38,000 bases of DNA from Owenia fusiformis (GCA_903813345.2 CAIIXF020000061.1:1-38000); one strand, 5' to 3'. Shown: positions 1-10,588, counted from the first letter of the stretch. A program made the numbers and translations. Notes: generated by a model not told the origin, from the letters alone.

Positions 1-600
1 CACATAACACATTGTCATAATTATTGTATATCCCATAGAATTTCTTTGGAGTAATTTTAGACGTTGAGAGATATCTGATGGACAATTGTAATGTTGTCAT
101 AGAATTTCTATGGAGTATGGTTCTGACATTGATTTTGTCTGAATAATTGTACATCCCATAGAAATTCTATGGAGGATTTTAAGATCTTGAGAAATATCTG
201 CTGCACAATTTAAATGTTGCATTTCCTCATACCATAGAATTTCTATGGAACATTTTAAGATATTGAGAATTATCTGCTGCACAATCTCGCATTTTCTCAT
301 ACCATAGAATTTCTATGGAACATTTAAGATATTGAGAATTATCTGCTTCACAATCTCGCATTTCCTCATACCATAGAATTTCTATGAACTGAAGCATGCA
401 TTCGAAAATCTTATCTGAAACTTGTATATTCCTCAGGGTAGCAATAACGCATTTTCAGATGTTAAGGGATATTTGAAAATGTACTGTTTCATTTCTTCAA
501 TCCATAGAATTTCTATGAACTGGATCAATGATGAAGCTGTGGGAATTTTGTTGTAGTGCATCGCTTCTTGTCATAGAAATTCTATGTCGATATAGATGTG
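1..600. repeat. ~66-bp satellite with palindromic CATAGAATTTCTATG core
   Basis: At least eight degenerate units lie at about 60-70 bp spacing. Each contains the near-perfect palindrome CATAGAATTTCTATG or its variant with AAATTC; cores start near 34, 98, 157, 233, 303, 372, 503 and 571. Between cores the units share an AT-rich phrase about a TTGAGAaTTATCTGC motif and a CACAATxTxGCAT motif. Spacing is looser in the last two units. The array is already under way at base 1 and so probably extends left of the window. The open frame on the minus strand at 97-300 lies wholly inside the repeat and is not a gene. Confidence 0.85.
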
Positions 601-1319
601 TATTCTGAGTAGCATTTCAAAATTGCCACAAGCTTCGGACTTTTTATAGATTAAACCAGTTGATAATGAAAATATCAAGTACACATGGGGTTTTTCATAG
701 TTTAAATAAAGATATATAATATACATTTAACCGATGTGTCCAATGGTTTTTATAAAAATGACATGCTTTTTTTCCCAAATGCATGACCAGAAAAGGAACA
801 TTTTGGATTTTCCTTTATTTGTTTGGAGGCACTTTTATGTTGTATATCTACATAACAGGTGGTGATACAAGGCTGTTGGTCGTGTAGCAGGCTATTCACT
901 TTTCCCCAAAGTCAGCTGGCTATTCACCTTTCCCTAAAGTCAGCTCATGAATATTATAATTAGCAAATCTGAAATCTCTGACGTCAGAGTAGGGCAGATT
1001 TTCGCAGGAAAATCTTAACACATTAGAAGTCAATGTGAATCGTGACGGAAACGGGTTAATTTTATTGTCAAATTATGTTGAGTAGTAATAATATTTATGA
1101 TAAATGTCATTGAATTTAATTAATTATACTCACGTCTATATTCCCCCTTCTTTATATTGTTCTGGGGAATCAAATGAATAGAGAAATATTAATGTGTAGA
1201 GTCCAATGTTTCCTGTACATTATCAAATTACGCCTACTGTACAAAACCCCATGTTTAGTTCTTGACTGTCAAAATGTCAACATCCCATGGTAATCTTCGT
1301 GTAATATTTTCATGAAGAG
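601..1319. other. Intergenic, no gene seen
   Basis: AT-rich sequence with no convincing coding frame. The only structure noticed is a 27-28-bp direct duplication at about 889-946, GGCTATTCACxTTTCCCxAAAG followed by TCAGCT. Confidence 0.5.
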
Positions 1320-1546
1320 AATCTTTTGACTTTTTCAGAAAATGTGCCCAATATATTACTCTAAATGATACGATAAAAAAATTCATATCATTCTCAGAAA
1401 AAGAAAAAAATGAAAAAAATGAATTTAAAATCGATCTATTTTCCTTTTAACTACAGCAATTATTGTTTCAAACAATTTTTAAAATTTCAAAGATTGTATC
1501 ATTTAGAGCTATATACTAGACACATTTTCTGAAAAAATCAAGAGAT
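1320..1546. repeat. Foldback (MITE-like) element, copy 1
   Basis: The left arm at about 1331-1378 (CAGAAAATGTGCCCAATATA...) is the imperfect reverse complement of the right arm at about 1490-1546 (...CACATTTTCTGAAAAA). The arms enclose an AT-rich middle, making a ~220-bp palindrome. A related palindrome in the same orientation lies at 2626-2825. No coding capacity and no clear target duplication were found. The family is not identified. Confidence 0.65.
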
Positions 1547-1829
1547 TCTGTTCATTGACCTTTCCCGAGCACCTACTTTTAGCTATTTTTCAGTCACATT
1601 TTTAGAGGGCTGAAAAGGTTATTTCATCATGTTTATGGTCATTCTAACCATTTCCCTTGTGTTCCCGGTCATGTAAATATGTTGAACTAGTTAAACTGAC
1701 TGGAGGTCCAAACAGAACTCTGTTATCTTGGTTCAAAAAAAATTCAGAATCCAGCATGGTTTTGACATTTTTTGTTTTGTCATTTCTGTTAACTTACATA
1801 GCACCTTAAATTACAAATTAAAATGTGTT

Positions 1830-2545
1830 GCATGAAACACATTGATGAATTTGTTCATACAAACTGGAGAAAGTATATAATCTGGGTTCTCCACTTTCAA
1901 TGAACACATTTTTTGTACTTTCTCCTGCATGTATGAACAACTATTTTGCGTCCACTCTCCAACATGCATAAGCAAATGATTTGTACTTTCTCCATTGTGC
2001 ATGAACCAAAACGTTGTTCATTCTCTTCCGTGTTTTCAATATTTTGTTAATTAATCAATGTGTCAGAACGAATAAAATGTACCTAAACCAGTGAGTATGA
2101 ACGAATTTAATGTACTACAATATCTATAATGTGTATGGCGAGACATTACGCTCTTTCTCCAGTATGGACATGTATATGAACCAACACGCCTGTGTATATA
2201 CTTTCTCCAGTATGTATGAACAAATATCATGTACTCCATTGCTTATGAACACATATTTTGTATGAACAAATACTATGTACTTTCTCCAGTGTGTATGAAC
2301 GTACAGAGTATTGGTTAAATAATTGGTTGAAAGTACATAATATTTGCTCATACACACTGGAGAAAGTACATGATATTTGTCAATATACACAGTTAAAATT
2401 TATTGTTTCATATATACACTGGAAAAAATTAAATAGTAGTCCATACACACATACACAGAAAGTAAATAAAACAATAAAATATTGGTTTAGGCACATGGGT
2501 AATTAACCTAGTTTCGATTCATACATACTGGAGAAAGTATACACA
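1830..2545. repeat. Degenerate ~60-bp array with a GGAGAAAGTAC motif
   Basis: A phrase of the form TTCATACACACTGGAGAAAG is repeated on both strands at about 60-70-bp spacing. Examples are near 1855, 1915 (reverse), 1985 (reverse), 2150-2300 (reverse, several), 2350, 2410 and 2520. Orientation switches within the array (minus in the middle, plus toward the end), so it has been inverted internally. Several short open frames fall in it, but they are by-products of the repeat. Confidence 0.7.
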
Positions 2546-2625
2546 GAGGAGTGTGACTCAGAAAATGTGACTCAAAAACAGTTAAAAGTTGGACTTTTAG
2601 AAAGGTCACCACAGAATCTATTGCA

Positions 2626-2825
2626 TTTTTGAGAAAGTGTGCCAAATATATTTTATTTGAAATTATAGAAGCTTTTGAAAATTTGAAAATGAGAAAACTG
2701 CTTTCGAAAGCAATCCATTCTCTTTTATGATCACAATTTTTGTTTCAGACAACTTTTCAAAATTTCAAAGCTCCTATGACATTCATGATTTAGTGTAATA
2801 TATTGGGCACATTTTCTAAGAAGTC
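2626..2825. repeat. Foldback (MITE-like) element, copy 2
   Basis: The left arm at about 2626-2660 (GAGAAAGTGTGCCAAATATA...) is the imperfect reverse complement of the right arm at 2785-2824 (TAATATATTGGGCACATTTTC...). The right half, with a TTTCAAAATTTCAAAG-type block, also matches copy 1 at 1320-1546 in the same orientation. The two copies bracket the GGAGAAAGTAC array. Confidence 0.65.
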
Positions 2826-3284
2826 TTTCACATGATGTTTAGGGTCATTCATTCATACAAACTAGAGAGAGTATAAGAATATTGATTAATCCAATCTGAG
2901 TAATATGATAGATAGTTGGTTCTTCAAAAAGAGAGGTTGACTTAGATTTTGAATATCAAATAGATTTGGATCAAGTGTTATAAAGAATCTGATCTTCTTA
3001 ACTTACTTAACTTCGAGCATGCAGATAAATATTCAATGATTTACATAAAATGCAGAGTACTAAGTACTAAGTTTGCAAACATGCATGTCAACCATGGCCA
3101 ATTAGAAAAGTGCACCCCTTCTATATGATAATATAAACCCTTCCTACACCTTGGTTTAGCTTTGGATCACTATGCTATCACTGTGTGGCAGAAATGCATT
3201 CTAATTGGATATAAATGATCATATGACTTAGTTCACCAAGGTATCAGGAGATGACATGCCAAAATGTAAAATCTCTAATAGTAC
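2826..3284. other. Intergenic, no gene seen
   Basis: AT-rich sequence without a supported gene. It includes a stray unit of the preceding array near 2850 and a short GTACTAAGTACTAAGT duplication near 3057. Confidence 0.45.
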
Positions 3285-3378
3285 AATAACATCATTTCTA
3301 AGGGCAATATAGTGAAATATTGGATCGAGGGCCGAAGGCCCAATATTTCACGATATTGCTCGCAGAAATAACGTTATT
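3285..3378. repeat. 94-bp hairpin
   Basis: The left arm at 3285-3323 (AATAACATCATTTCT...GAAATATTGG) pairs with the right arm ending at 3378 (CCAATATTTCACG...AATAACGTTATT). There are about six mismatches over ~39 bp, and the loop contains GGGCCGAAGGCCC. It overlaps the left end of the adjacent inverted-repeat element by a few bases. Confidence 0.8.
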
Positions 3379-3612
3379 ACTATTATTACCACCGTTAACG
3401 ACCAGGGCTAAAATAACAAGAAAATCTTACGCACTGAACGATATCTAATTTCCCGGGGAAAAATTGCCTGTCCAGAATATATTCTAGACCGGTCCATATG
3501 GGCCACCACTATGACATCACACATTTCTCAGGTCGATATAGTAAAATAAATGCCTTCTAAACTAGCACGAAAACCCCTAGAACTGGCCCGGCAAGGTGGT
3601 AATAATAGTAAT
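3376..3612. mobile_element. 237-bp element with exact 18-bp terminal inverted repeats
   Basis: ATTACTATTATTACCACC at 3376-3393 is the exact reverse complement of 3595-3612. Inside the termini the arms continue imperfectly (...GACCAGGGC against GCCCGG...). It has no open frame and no clear target duplication, because the left boundary is merged with the neighbouring hairpin. It looks like a short non-autonomous DNA transposon; the superfamily is unresolved. Confidence 0.6.
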
Positions 3613-3818
3613 TGAGGTTTTATCGCGGCTGTACCATCAATAGTGAGCGAGTTATTAACTTAAAGCAGATATGAAATGGTATTTTTGACCTAAAGGAATC
3701 AATATAATTTTTTGATAAATGTATTTGGACATGTTTTCTCATCAGTATTGTGAAAATTATTTCACTCTAACGATCGTTATAGCTGCTTTATAAGCAATGT
3801 TCGAATAGGTTGTGACGT

Positions 3819-3907
3819 TATTGGCCCCCACGTGATCTCTCAATGGTCCCCACGTGGCCCGTTTTGGTCCATTGAATCATGACGTTACTAATCACGTGGG
3901 GACCAAT
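3819..3907. repeat. Stacked hairpin with three CACGTG cores
   Basis: A ~16-bp phrase close to ATTGGTCCCCACGTGAT occurs three times: near 3819-3835 and 3841-3857 on plus, and at 3891-3907 on minus. The reverse copy lets either forward copy form a stem, and TCAATGG/CCATTGA forms an inner stem. Each copy contains the palindrome CACGTG, at 3829, 3851 and 3893, which is the E-box recognised by many bHLH factors. Any regulatory role is inference. Confidence 0.6.
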
Positions 3908-4145
3908 CTGATTGATCAGTTAATTTTATTACGTTATTTATGACCATTAACAGTTATCTAACATTTATTTTATAATGGCTATCGCAAGAACTCTACGTTA
4001 GGCTTACAATGAAGAAAACCGCATTTTTGTAGCTGCAAGTTGAAGTGCGTACGTGAAAAGCACAATATATACGAAATTCGTTATATACGAAATTCGTTAT
4101 GATGCATACGCATTCGTTTAAAGGACAATGAAATAGGTTTTCTCA

Positions 4146-4605
4146 ATTGTAAATAGTTCACTCACAAGTGAGCAATAGTTGACATAAAAAAATAAATCTG
4201 ATGTAGCCTCTGTAGCAATTGAACTCACTCACACATGAGTAATGTCTGAGATAACGAAATAAATTATAAAGCCTCCATTGTAAATAGTTCACTCACAAGT
4301 GAGCAATACTTGACATAAAAATAAATCTGATGTAGCCTCAGCAACAATTGAACTTACTCACATATGAGTAATGTCTGAGATAACGGAATACAGGATAAAG
4401 CCTCCATTGTAAATAGTTCACTCACAATTGAGCAATAATTGAAATAAAAAATAAATCTGATGTAGCTTCAGCAACAATTGAACTCACTCACACATGCGTA
4501 ATGTCTGAGATAACGAAATACAGGATAAAGCCTCCATTGTAAATAGTTCACTCACAAGTGGGCAATAGTTGACATGAAAAATAAATCTGATGTAGCCTCA
4601 GCTAG
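4146..4605. repeat. 130-bp tandem repeat, about 3.5 units
   Basis: Units start with ATTGTAAATAGTTCACTCAC at 4146, 4276, 4406 and 4536, an exact 130-bp period, and are highly similar. Each unit has two CTCAC-type half motifs, ACTCACAAGTGAGCAAT and CTCACACATGAGTAATG. The fourth unit is partial: after CTGATGTAGCCTCAGC it leaves the repeat consensus and runs straight into coding sequence of the minus-strand exon. The end of the array is therefore built from, or fused to, the 3' end of that exon. Confidence 0.9.
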
Positions 4606-5244
4606 AATATGCCCGATTTCTATGTTTGAGGCAAACACAATTTCCGACTTGGTCATATTAGTGGGTTGCCTAAATTGAATTCTTTTTCCAAAGTGCTTTA
4701 TAAGCCGTTCCTTGAGTCTTCCTGACCTGTAATTTGGCATTGCATTGTCATAACAAGCAAGGATAGTCTTGAACTCGGCCAACATGTTTATCAATCGCTT
4801 AGTTTTGCCATCCGAAATAATATCCTTTTCAATAGTTTGACAATATTGTGAAAAACTATCACATGATTTTTTCATGTTTTCAGCAAATGTTTTCTTCTCC
4901 AACGACTTCGGGAATTTTTGTCGCGTGTATGACTGATAGCATTGATTGTGATAGCATATTCTATCGTACTTTTTAATATATACCATCATTTCTTTATCAT
5001 CATTTTGTTTTATACTATCGTAAAGAGCATGACCCTTAATGATTCTTTCTGAAGTCACAACGTTAAGTGGAACTTTTGTGTCATTTGCATTTTTTCTTGT
5101 TTTGCTACAAAATATACACAGGCGGGGAGACATTTCTGCGGGTAATATATAAGTGGGATATTTGGCGGCGGGTTCATGGTTATGATTCGTTTCATTCGAT
5201 TGTTTTCGCTTACGAGAAGAGATACCTTTTGCCACATTTGCCAT
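4552..5244 (-). CDS. Putative CxxC...CxHxxC zinc-binding protein, single exon or gene fragment
   Basis: A 230-residue frame starts with ATG at 5244. The N-terminus carries a basic RKRK cluster (residues 11-14), compatible with a nuclear signal. Residues 39-46 read SPRLCIFC, giving Cys43 and Cys46. Residues 94-103 contain DRICYHNQCY, giving Cys97, His99 and Cys102. The rest is charged and helix-like, without membrane segments or a signal peptide. The CIFC ... I...D...YHxxC..xYT arrangement resembles a putative zinc-binding segment at the start of many uncharacterised, often transposon-associated, proteins of marine invertebrates; this is from memory and unchecked. The last ~17 residues (from AEATSDLFF) lie in the fourth unit of the 130-bp tandem repeat, so the original C-terminus is probably lost or lies in another exon. 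It could be a live gene's exon, an exon captured by a transposon, or a pseudogene. It is the only long frame here with non-repetitive, protein-like composition. No function is assigned. Confidence 0.55.
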   Translation of the reverse strand: MANVAKGISSRKRKQSNETNHNHEPAAKYPTYILPAEMSPRLCIFCSKTRKNANDTKVPLNVVTSERIIKGHALYDSIKQNDDKEMMVYIKKYDRICYHNQCYQSYTRQKFPKSLEKKTFAENMKKSCDSFSQYCQTIEKDIISDGKTKRLINMLAEFKTILACYDNAMPNYRSGRLKERLIKHFGKRIQFRQPTNMTKSEIVFASNIEIGHILAEATSDLFFMSTIAHL

Positions 5245-5267
5245 CCTGCTTGAGGCAGTGTTTAATA

Positions 5268-5290
5268 CTCTGAGATCGATGCTATATAAT
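5268..5290 (-). promoter_or_regulatory. Possible TATA/Inr upstream of the minus-strand exon
   Basis: Reading the minus strand, ATTATATAG (5290-5282) is followed by CTCAGAGT (5274-5267), then ATG about 24 bases later at 5244. The TATA-to-initiator spacing is shorter than the usual ~30 bp and TATA-like strings are common in DNA this AT-rich, so this is a weak call. Confidence 0.2.
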
Positions 5291-6405
5291 ATGCTTCATT
5301 TCAATGTTAATCGATAAGATCACATGTTTTAAAGGAGGAGTAATAGGATTTCAGAACTTGTTGATAGCGGAGTTCATATGACTAAACCATTCGGAAAAAC
5401 ACAATAAATACCCTTGTTCAAACTTGAGGTTTGCTATTTAAAATGTACGCTATTAAACATCTAATAGCTTTGAAAAATATATGGAAATAAAAAAGGATTA
5501 TGCTATTCGTAAAACTAAATGAGTACCTTTCAATCACATCAATCTCCAACTGATATCATCAAATCGCATCCATCCATCCCCCAGTCATCAAGTTCGCTCC
5601 TGTTTCTCAATCACGCAGAGTAGCATTGTTACTTCATTATATAAACGATAACTGAAATATATGCTTTTTTGACTCTCTATTTATAGCATTTTGCATGTTG
5701 GTTTGTTGACGCGGACACAGCTTTTTTGATTTTTGACACTATGATAAATGCGAGGCATTTGATTGCGCATACCTTACCAAACGATGTAACACATTCATTT
5801 TAGAATGTGTAAACATTTTAATACTAATGGCTCATTCTTTTAGTGTTATATCAAAACCATTTGTCATTTGATCATATTGTATATAATCAACAGAAATTAT
5901 TTGTGGTTTCTACCTCGACAATGATATAAATAAACTCAGCAAATATAATGTTTTTAGTAGTACAAAACTAAGATGTTAGTTGCCATGAATTATCTAAATA
6001 TTTCGCTTAGTTTTCGTATATTTGTTCAATCAATATAAGAAAAAATAAATAAAAAGTAGAAAACCACATTTATGTAACACACTAATTAAACAACGCTATT
6101 TGTATCAAGATGTTTATTAAATATTATATAATGATAATTCTTTTCATTGTATATATACTTACATTTACGGTTTGGGTCTTTTAGTCTGCATTAAAATTCC
6201 AATGAACATTTTTACTATTTTTTACCCCTTGTGATGACAGGCAGATTTCGACCCGGAAGCCAGAAGTTTTTTCAGCAAACATTATTTAAAAAAAATCAAG
6301 ACATATGCATCTCCTCAAATATTGATTCAAATGTCGCTGCGCTATAGTGTGCTACGATTTCTTCATATTCCCGAGTCATACCATGGACTTATAAGACATA
6401 ATTAT
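5291..6405. other. Intergenic, no gene seen
   Basis: AT-rich sequence with no coding frame of note and no repeat that I could match elsewhere in the window. Confidence 0.5.
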
Positions 6406-6603
6406 AACTAGACATGTAAATTGAACAAGTTCAATTTAAGACTCCAGATTTCAAACTTTTTTTAAGCTGAGTCATCCAAAAAACTGTAAGCTGAGTCATC
6501 CAGAATAAGCTGAGTCAGCTAGAATATAGACATTTAGACGATGTTATCTTCGACTCCATTGGTTTAACATGGGGATATCATCATATCAACTTTTCGAGAC
6601 TTA

Positions 6604-7640
6604 AAACCGCTACAACTATCTTACACGAAGTTGGATTGAAATTTAGTTTTAATATTCAGATTCCTGGGGAAATTCTACCCTTAATTCATTACTCATACAT
6701 TAAATTTGGAGAACTTTTTATTTTGACCTACTTTTCGGACACCATATCTCAAAAGTGGGTCAAAATACTTTCTGACGGCAAAAAGCTAACACTATTAGCA
6801 CACTCTTCGCTACCTGTATACATAATTTCGAAGCAAATCATTTAAGTGTAATATCAGAATCGCAAAAATAAGGAAAAACTATGAATTTGACCTAGATTTT
6901 GACCTAGGCATTTTGGTGTCCAAATTTTAAAGCTAGATAGCCTTCGAGGTCCCCATCTTTTATAGGCTTTCAGAATGTTAAGCTGTAGTCAGTCTATATC
7001 TGGTATTTTACGCTTCAAAAAAAATATTTTTTTTCGGATTGAAATTTGATTTGCAGATTCGGATTCCTGAGAAAACTCTACCCTTAATTCATAACTCATA
7101 CGTTAAATTTGGAGAACTTTTTAGTTTGACCTACTTTTCGGACACCATATCTCAAAAGTGGGTCAAAATACTTTCTGACGGCAAAAGGCTAACACTATTA
7201 GCACACTCTTTGCTACCTGTATACAAAATTTTGAAGCAAATTATTACAGTGTAGTATCAGAAACACAAAAATAATTTAAAACTATAAATTTGACCTAGAT
7301 TTTGACCTAGGAATTTTGGTGTCCAAATTTTAAAGCTAGGTAGCTTTTGAGGTCCCCTTCTTTTACAGGCATTCATTATGTTAAGCTGTATTCAGTCTAT
7401 ATTTAGTATTTTACACTTAAAAAAAATCTTTTTTCCCATTGACTTAACATGGGGCACCAAATTTAGCATTTTTTAGCTTTCAAAATGCCATAACTGCCGA
7501 ACAGGAAGTCGGATCGAAATTTGGTTTGCAGATTTGGATTCCTGAGAAAATTCTACATCTTTTTCATAGTTCACACATTCAATTTGGAGAATGTTCAGTC
7601 GTGACCTACATTTCGGACGCCATATCTCAAAATCGGTAAG
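6604..7640 (+). repeat. ~430-bp modules inside E1
   Basis: Successive modules start with a CGCCATAACTTCCGAAC-like phrase. They continue through a GAAATTTG/CAGATTCGGATTCCTG block, a TTTTGACCTACTTTTCGGACACC block, TTTGACCTAGATTTTGACCTAGG and GAGGTCCCCTTCTTTT. Copies start near 6604, 7035 (5' truncated) and 7484. The modules keep a ~66-75 codon open frame in some copies (6636-6845, 7039-7254), but differences between copies often change the amino acid, so I treat the frames as chance. Confidence 0.8.
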
Positions 7641-7915
7641 AGTAATCAAAATTCTGATGTCATATTTTTGATTCGCCTTTTTCTAAGCTACACGATGAAA
7701 AAAAGATAAAGGAGTTACGAAGAATGTTGACGAAGATATGATGAAGAATGTTGAAAATGTAAGATTTGACCTAGTTCTTGACCTTTGACCTAGATAAAAA
7801 TTTGACCTAATTTCCCAGAAAGCCAGATACATTCCCTAGTCAACCATGTAGGTTGGATTAAGTAAGATGTTATAGTTGGAGAGAAAATCTGTTAGGAGGA
7901 AGAAAGAAAGAAAGA

Positions 7916-7923
7916 AAGAATTA
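7916..7923. repeat. Left 8-bp target duplication of the 7924-10904 element
   Basis: AAGAATTA here against AAGAATAA at 10905-10912, seven of eight identical. The uninterrupted context of the family (AAAGAATAATAA near 13866 in E3) supports this as the original site. Confidence 0.6.
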
Positions 7924-8390
7924 CTCTAGTAGCTCATGCTGGTTGAGTATGCACTTCTATGTCCAGAGATTTTCTCTTCAGAAATCATCTATGTGAAGGT
8001 CATTGATCAATTTTGGCTTGGTAACATATTTGCCACTGAAGGCGAAATAGGTCAAATGGCCACGCCCTTTTTTATGCGAATACTCCCCCCCCTCCCATTT
8101 TTTGTATCTCCGGAACCGTTAGACATAGAAGGTTGTGTGACCACTCAAAATGTCCGGAATGGCCACATTATAGGGGGTCAATAATACATATGTATTTAAA
8201 AAAGTCAATGGTTCTCAAGATATTTGCCAAAAACTGATTTTAGCATGTTACGCACAACAGTTTTCATCTATCCTGCATCATTTAAGACTGAATCCGCAGC
8301 CTCTATCTAGTGAGATCAGCGAAGGAAACAAACTTTTTGGTTGTTGAGTTGAAAATTAAAAATTTTTAAATGTTATAATCATATTCCTAC

Positions 8391-10060
8391 ATCTTATTAG
8401 TATAATATTATGACAAAGCAAGAGTACATACGAGGCCCGATCAGAAAGTAAGTAACCAAGTGCTCTTATTTTTCCATCAATCACATTGAAATTTTCACAG
8501 ATGATGTAGAAAATATTGACCTATTAAACAAGATCAAAGGAAATAGGCTTGCATCAATTTCATTGTTATGGCTGTTGCTATGGTGACAATTTTTTGGGGT
8601 AGGCGGGGCACTCTTTTGTAAGTGGCGTTTGAAGATACTTTGTAGAGTTTTTCTACATGTTGTTATACCCCCAAATATATCAAATTTACATGTATGACTA
8701 CATTTAAATTCCTAGTTCTCCCAAAATAATCGCTACCAAAGTCAATGCAGTTAAGGCAACGTTTCACTCTGTCCTTAAAGACGTGCATCAGGTCACCATT
8801 CAATGAATGCAAACTGCCATTGAAAGCTTTAATGACGGCTTCATTGCTGTCAAAAATGGATTCCATGTAACAACATCTATGCATTTGGAAAGAGGGTTAT
8901 GTATTAGTTGCATGGGGCCAAGTCTGGGGACTAGGGAGCCTGAAGAAGTTGTGTAGCCATGGAGAAGGCTTCATCTACTGCATCTTCGGTAATGTGAGCT
9001 CTTAGGGGTGCAAGCCAGGAAAATCCCCTTTCAAACACATTTGACTTGACTGAAACTGTGACTGAACTGCGACCATCATTATGACACATATGTCCTTGAC
9101 TTCTTTGTGTCGATGACTCATAAATGAGACATTGGAATGTAGTTACCATTGTGATAATCACATGAACATATTATGCAGTCTTGCATGAAAATGTAAGGTC
9201 ATATGGAGGTATACAATATAAAAAAAACTCTATAAATTATTTTTCAAACCCGCATTCAAAAGGGTGCCCCGCCTACCCAAAATAATCGTCACCTTAGCAA
9301 CACACATAACAATGTAATTGAGGCTAACCCATTGTCATTGATCTTATTAAAATAGGTTAATATTTTCTGCATCATCTGTGAAAATTTCAATGTGATTGAA
9401 TAATGTATGAAAAAATGAGAGCAGTTGGTTACTTACTTTCTGATCGGGCCTCGTACACCATTTTGAGTTTATTTGAGATACATATGCTCCATATTTTTGA
9501 AGTTATTAAGGTGACATATGGTCACCCCTGGGAAGTCAGAAGCCAAAATGAGAATTAATTATTTCTAAAATGTACAATCATTTTTCTACTTCTTATTACT
9601 AATATTATGACAAAGCAAGAGTACATACACCATTTTGAGCACATTTGAGAAACATATGCTCCATATTTTGGAAGTTATTAAGGTGACATATGGTCACCCC
9701 TGGGACGTCAGAAGCCAAAATGAGAATTAATATTTTTTTAAATGAACAATCATTTTCTTACTTCTTATTACTGATATTATGACAAAGCAAGAGTACATAC
9801 ACCATTTTGACCACATTTGAGAAACATATGCTCCATATTTTGGAAGTTATAAAGGTGAGATATGGTCACCCCTGGGACGTCAGAAGCCAAAATGAGAATT
9901 AATAATTTCTAAAATGTACAATCATTTTTTTCTACTTCTTATTAGTAATATTATGACAAAGCAAGAGTACATACAACATTTTGAGTAAATTTGAGATGCA
10001 TATGCTCCATTTTTTGGAAGTTAATAATGTGAGATATGGTCACCCCTATCCTGCATGATA
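8391..10060. repeat. ~173-bp tandem array, split by a mariner
   Basis: Anchors CACCATTTTGAG (or variant) lie at 9456, 9628, 9800 and 9974, spacing 172-174 bp. Each unit contains the palindrome-like GGTGACATATGGTCACC and a TATTATGACAAAGCAAGAG block. The matching left half of the interrupted unit ends at 8430, directly before the mariner. The array is internal to the 7924-10904 element. Confidence 0.85.
8431..9453 (-). mobile_element. Dead mariner-like transposon with ~190-bp inverted ends and TA duplication
   Basis: Ends read CGAGGCCCGATCAGAAAG (8431) and its reverse complement finishing at 9453. Inverted repeats extend about 190 bp (8431-8616, 9262-9453). TA flanks both sides (8429-8430, 9454-9455). 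Uninterrupted array units read GTACATACACCATTTTG at the same place, proving the insertion point. On the minus strand 8884-8663 encodes a block like the C-terminus of mariner transposases: RVKRCLNCIDFGSDYFGR resembles the LVKRW-KCI-GGDY ending of that family. Minus 9161-8931 is a further degenerate piece. There is no intact transposase, and at ~1.0 kb the element is shorter than a full mariner. Confidence 0.85.
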
Positions 10061-10588
10061 CCACAATTTTAAATTTCAATAAATTTTTTCTCCGCCGGTA
10101 CATAAGCTATTGATCTCATTTTAAGTATGTGGTATGAACATGTATAGGTCCTTCAGAATTAATTTTTTCAGTACATTTGGTACCTTAACGAATCTAAAAT
10201 AAGTTATTACACGTACAGAAATAGGTGGCGCCCCTGTAGTGAATTTCAAGATATGCCCTTATTTTCACCCTAATCCACACAAGAAAATTCATACTGATTG
10301 TAAATAATGTTTTTGATAAGATTTTATTAGTATTTCAATGTCATTTTACTATTAAAATGTGTTAAAAAATTATTTTATACCCCTACCCCTTGTTTGAAAA
10401 TGAATAGATGGCGCCTCTTTAACTGCCCATAGCGAATTCGTTTAACACACATTTTTATTCCACCCAAGATGAATTTATTCTAGAGAGTGTCTGGAACAAA
10501 ATGATGCCAACAAACCTTTTTTCCCAGCCGAGTAACGAAATCGAAGCTAGGGACAGGATCAAAGGAGAAAATAGTGGAGATTTCATTC
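10061..10588. other. Non-repetitive interior of the 2.98-kb element
   Basis: No gene seen. Two short related phrases (AGGTGGCGCCCCTG near 10225, GATGGCGCCTCTTT near 10408) hint at an old internal duplication. Confidence 0.4.

Larger units (their letters stand above)
6406..7923 (+). mobile_element. Helentron-like non-autonomous element E1 (3' part interrupted or truncated)
   Basis: It starts AACTAGAC at 6406, like E2-E4, followed by the short palindrome TTGAACAAGTTCAA (6421-6434) and the subterminal block AGACTCCAGATT (6439-6450). Then comes a short minisatellite of AGCTGAGTCATCCA (about 6466-6525) and two to three ~430-bp modules shared with E3 and E4. The tail is rich in TTGACCTAG and ends in (GAAA)n. 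The terminal ACTCCAGAT hairpin seen in E3 and E4 is missing. The element is interrupted at 7923/7924 by a 2.98-kb insertion. Assignment to Helentrons rests on end architecture; no Rep/helicase is present. Confidence 0.6.

Noticed and set aside
1830-2545. HTGEK-like coding in CACACTGGAGAAAG repeats, suggesting C2H2 zinc-finger linkers
   Set aside because: Spacing is about 60-70 bp and irregular instead of 84 bp, and orientation flips. No CxxC...HxxxH residues occur between the motifs.
6636-7254. A recurrent ~70-residue open frame (KILSDGK, ISQKWVK) in E1, with relatives at 13355-13615, 14195-14395 and 14509-14733
   Set aside because: The frame sits in the ~430-bp module, and differences between copies often change the amino acid or break the frame. 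No third-position bias was seen, and the sequence resembles no protein that I know.
7936-8184. 82-residue frame, mirrored at 10647-10892
   Set aside because: Both are the same terminal inverted repeat read from either end; no start context, domain or continuation.
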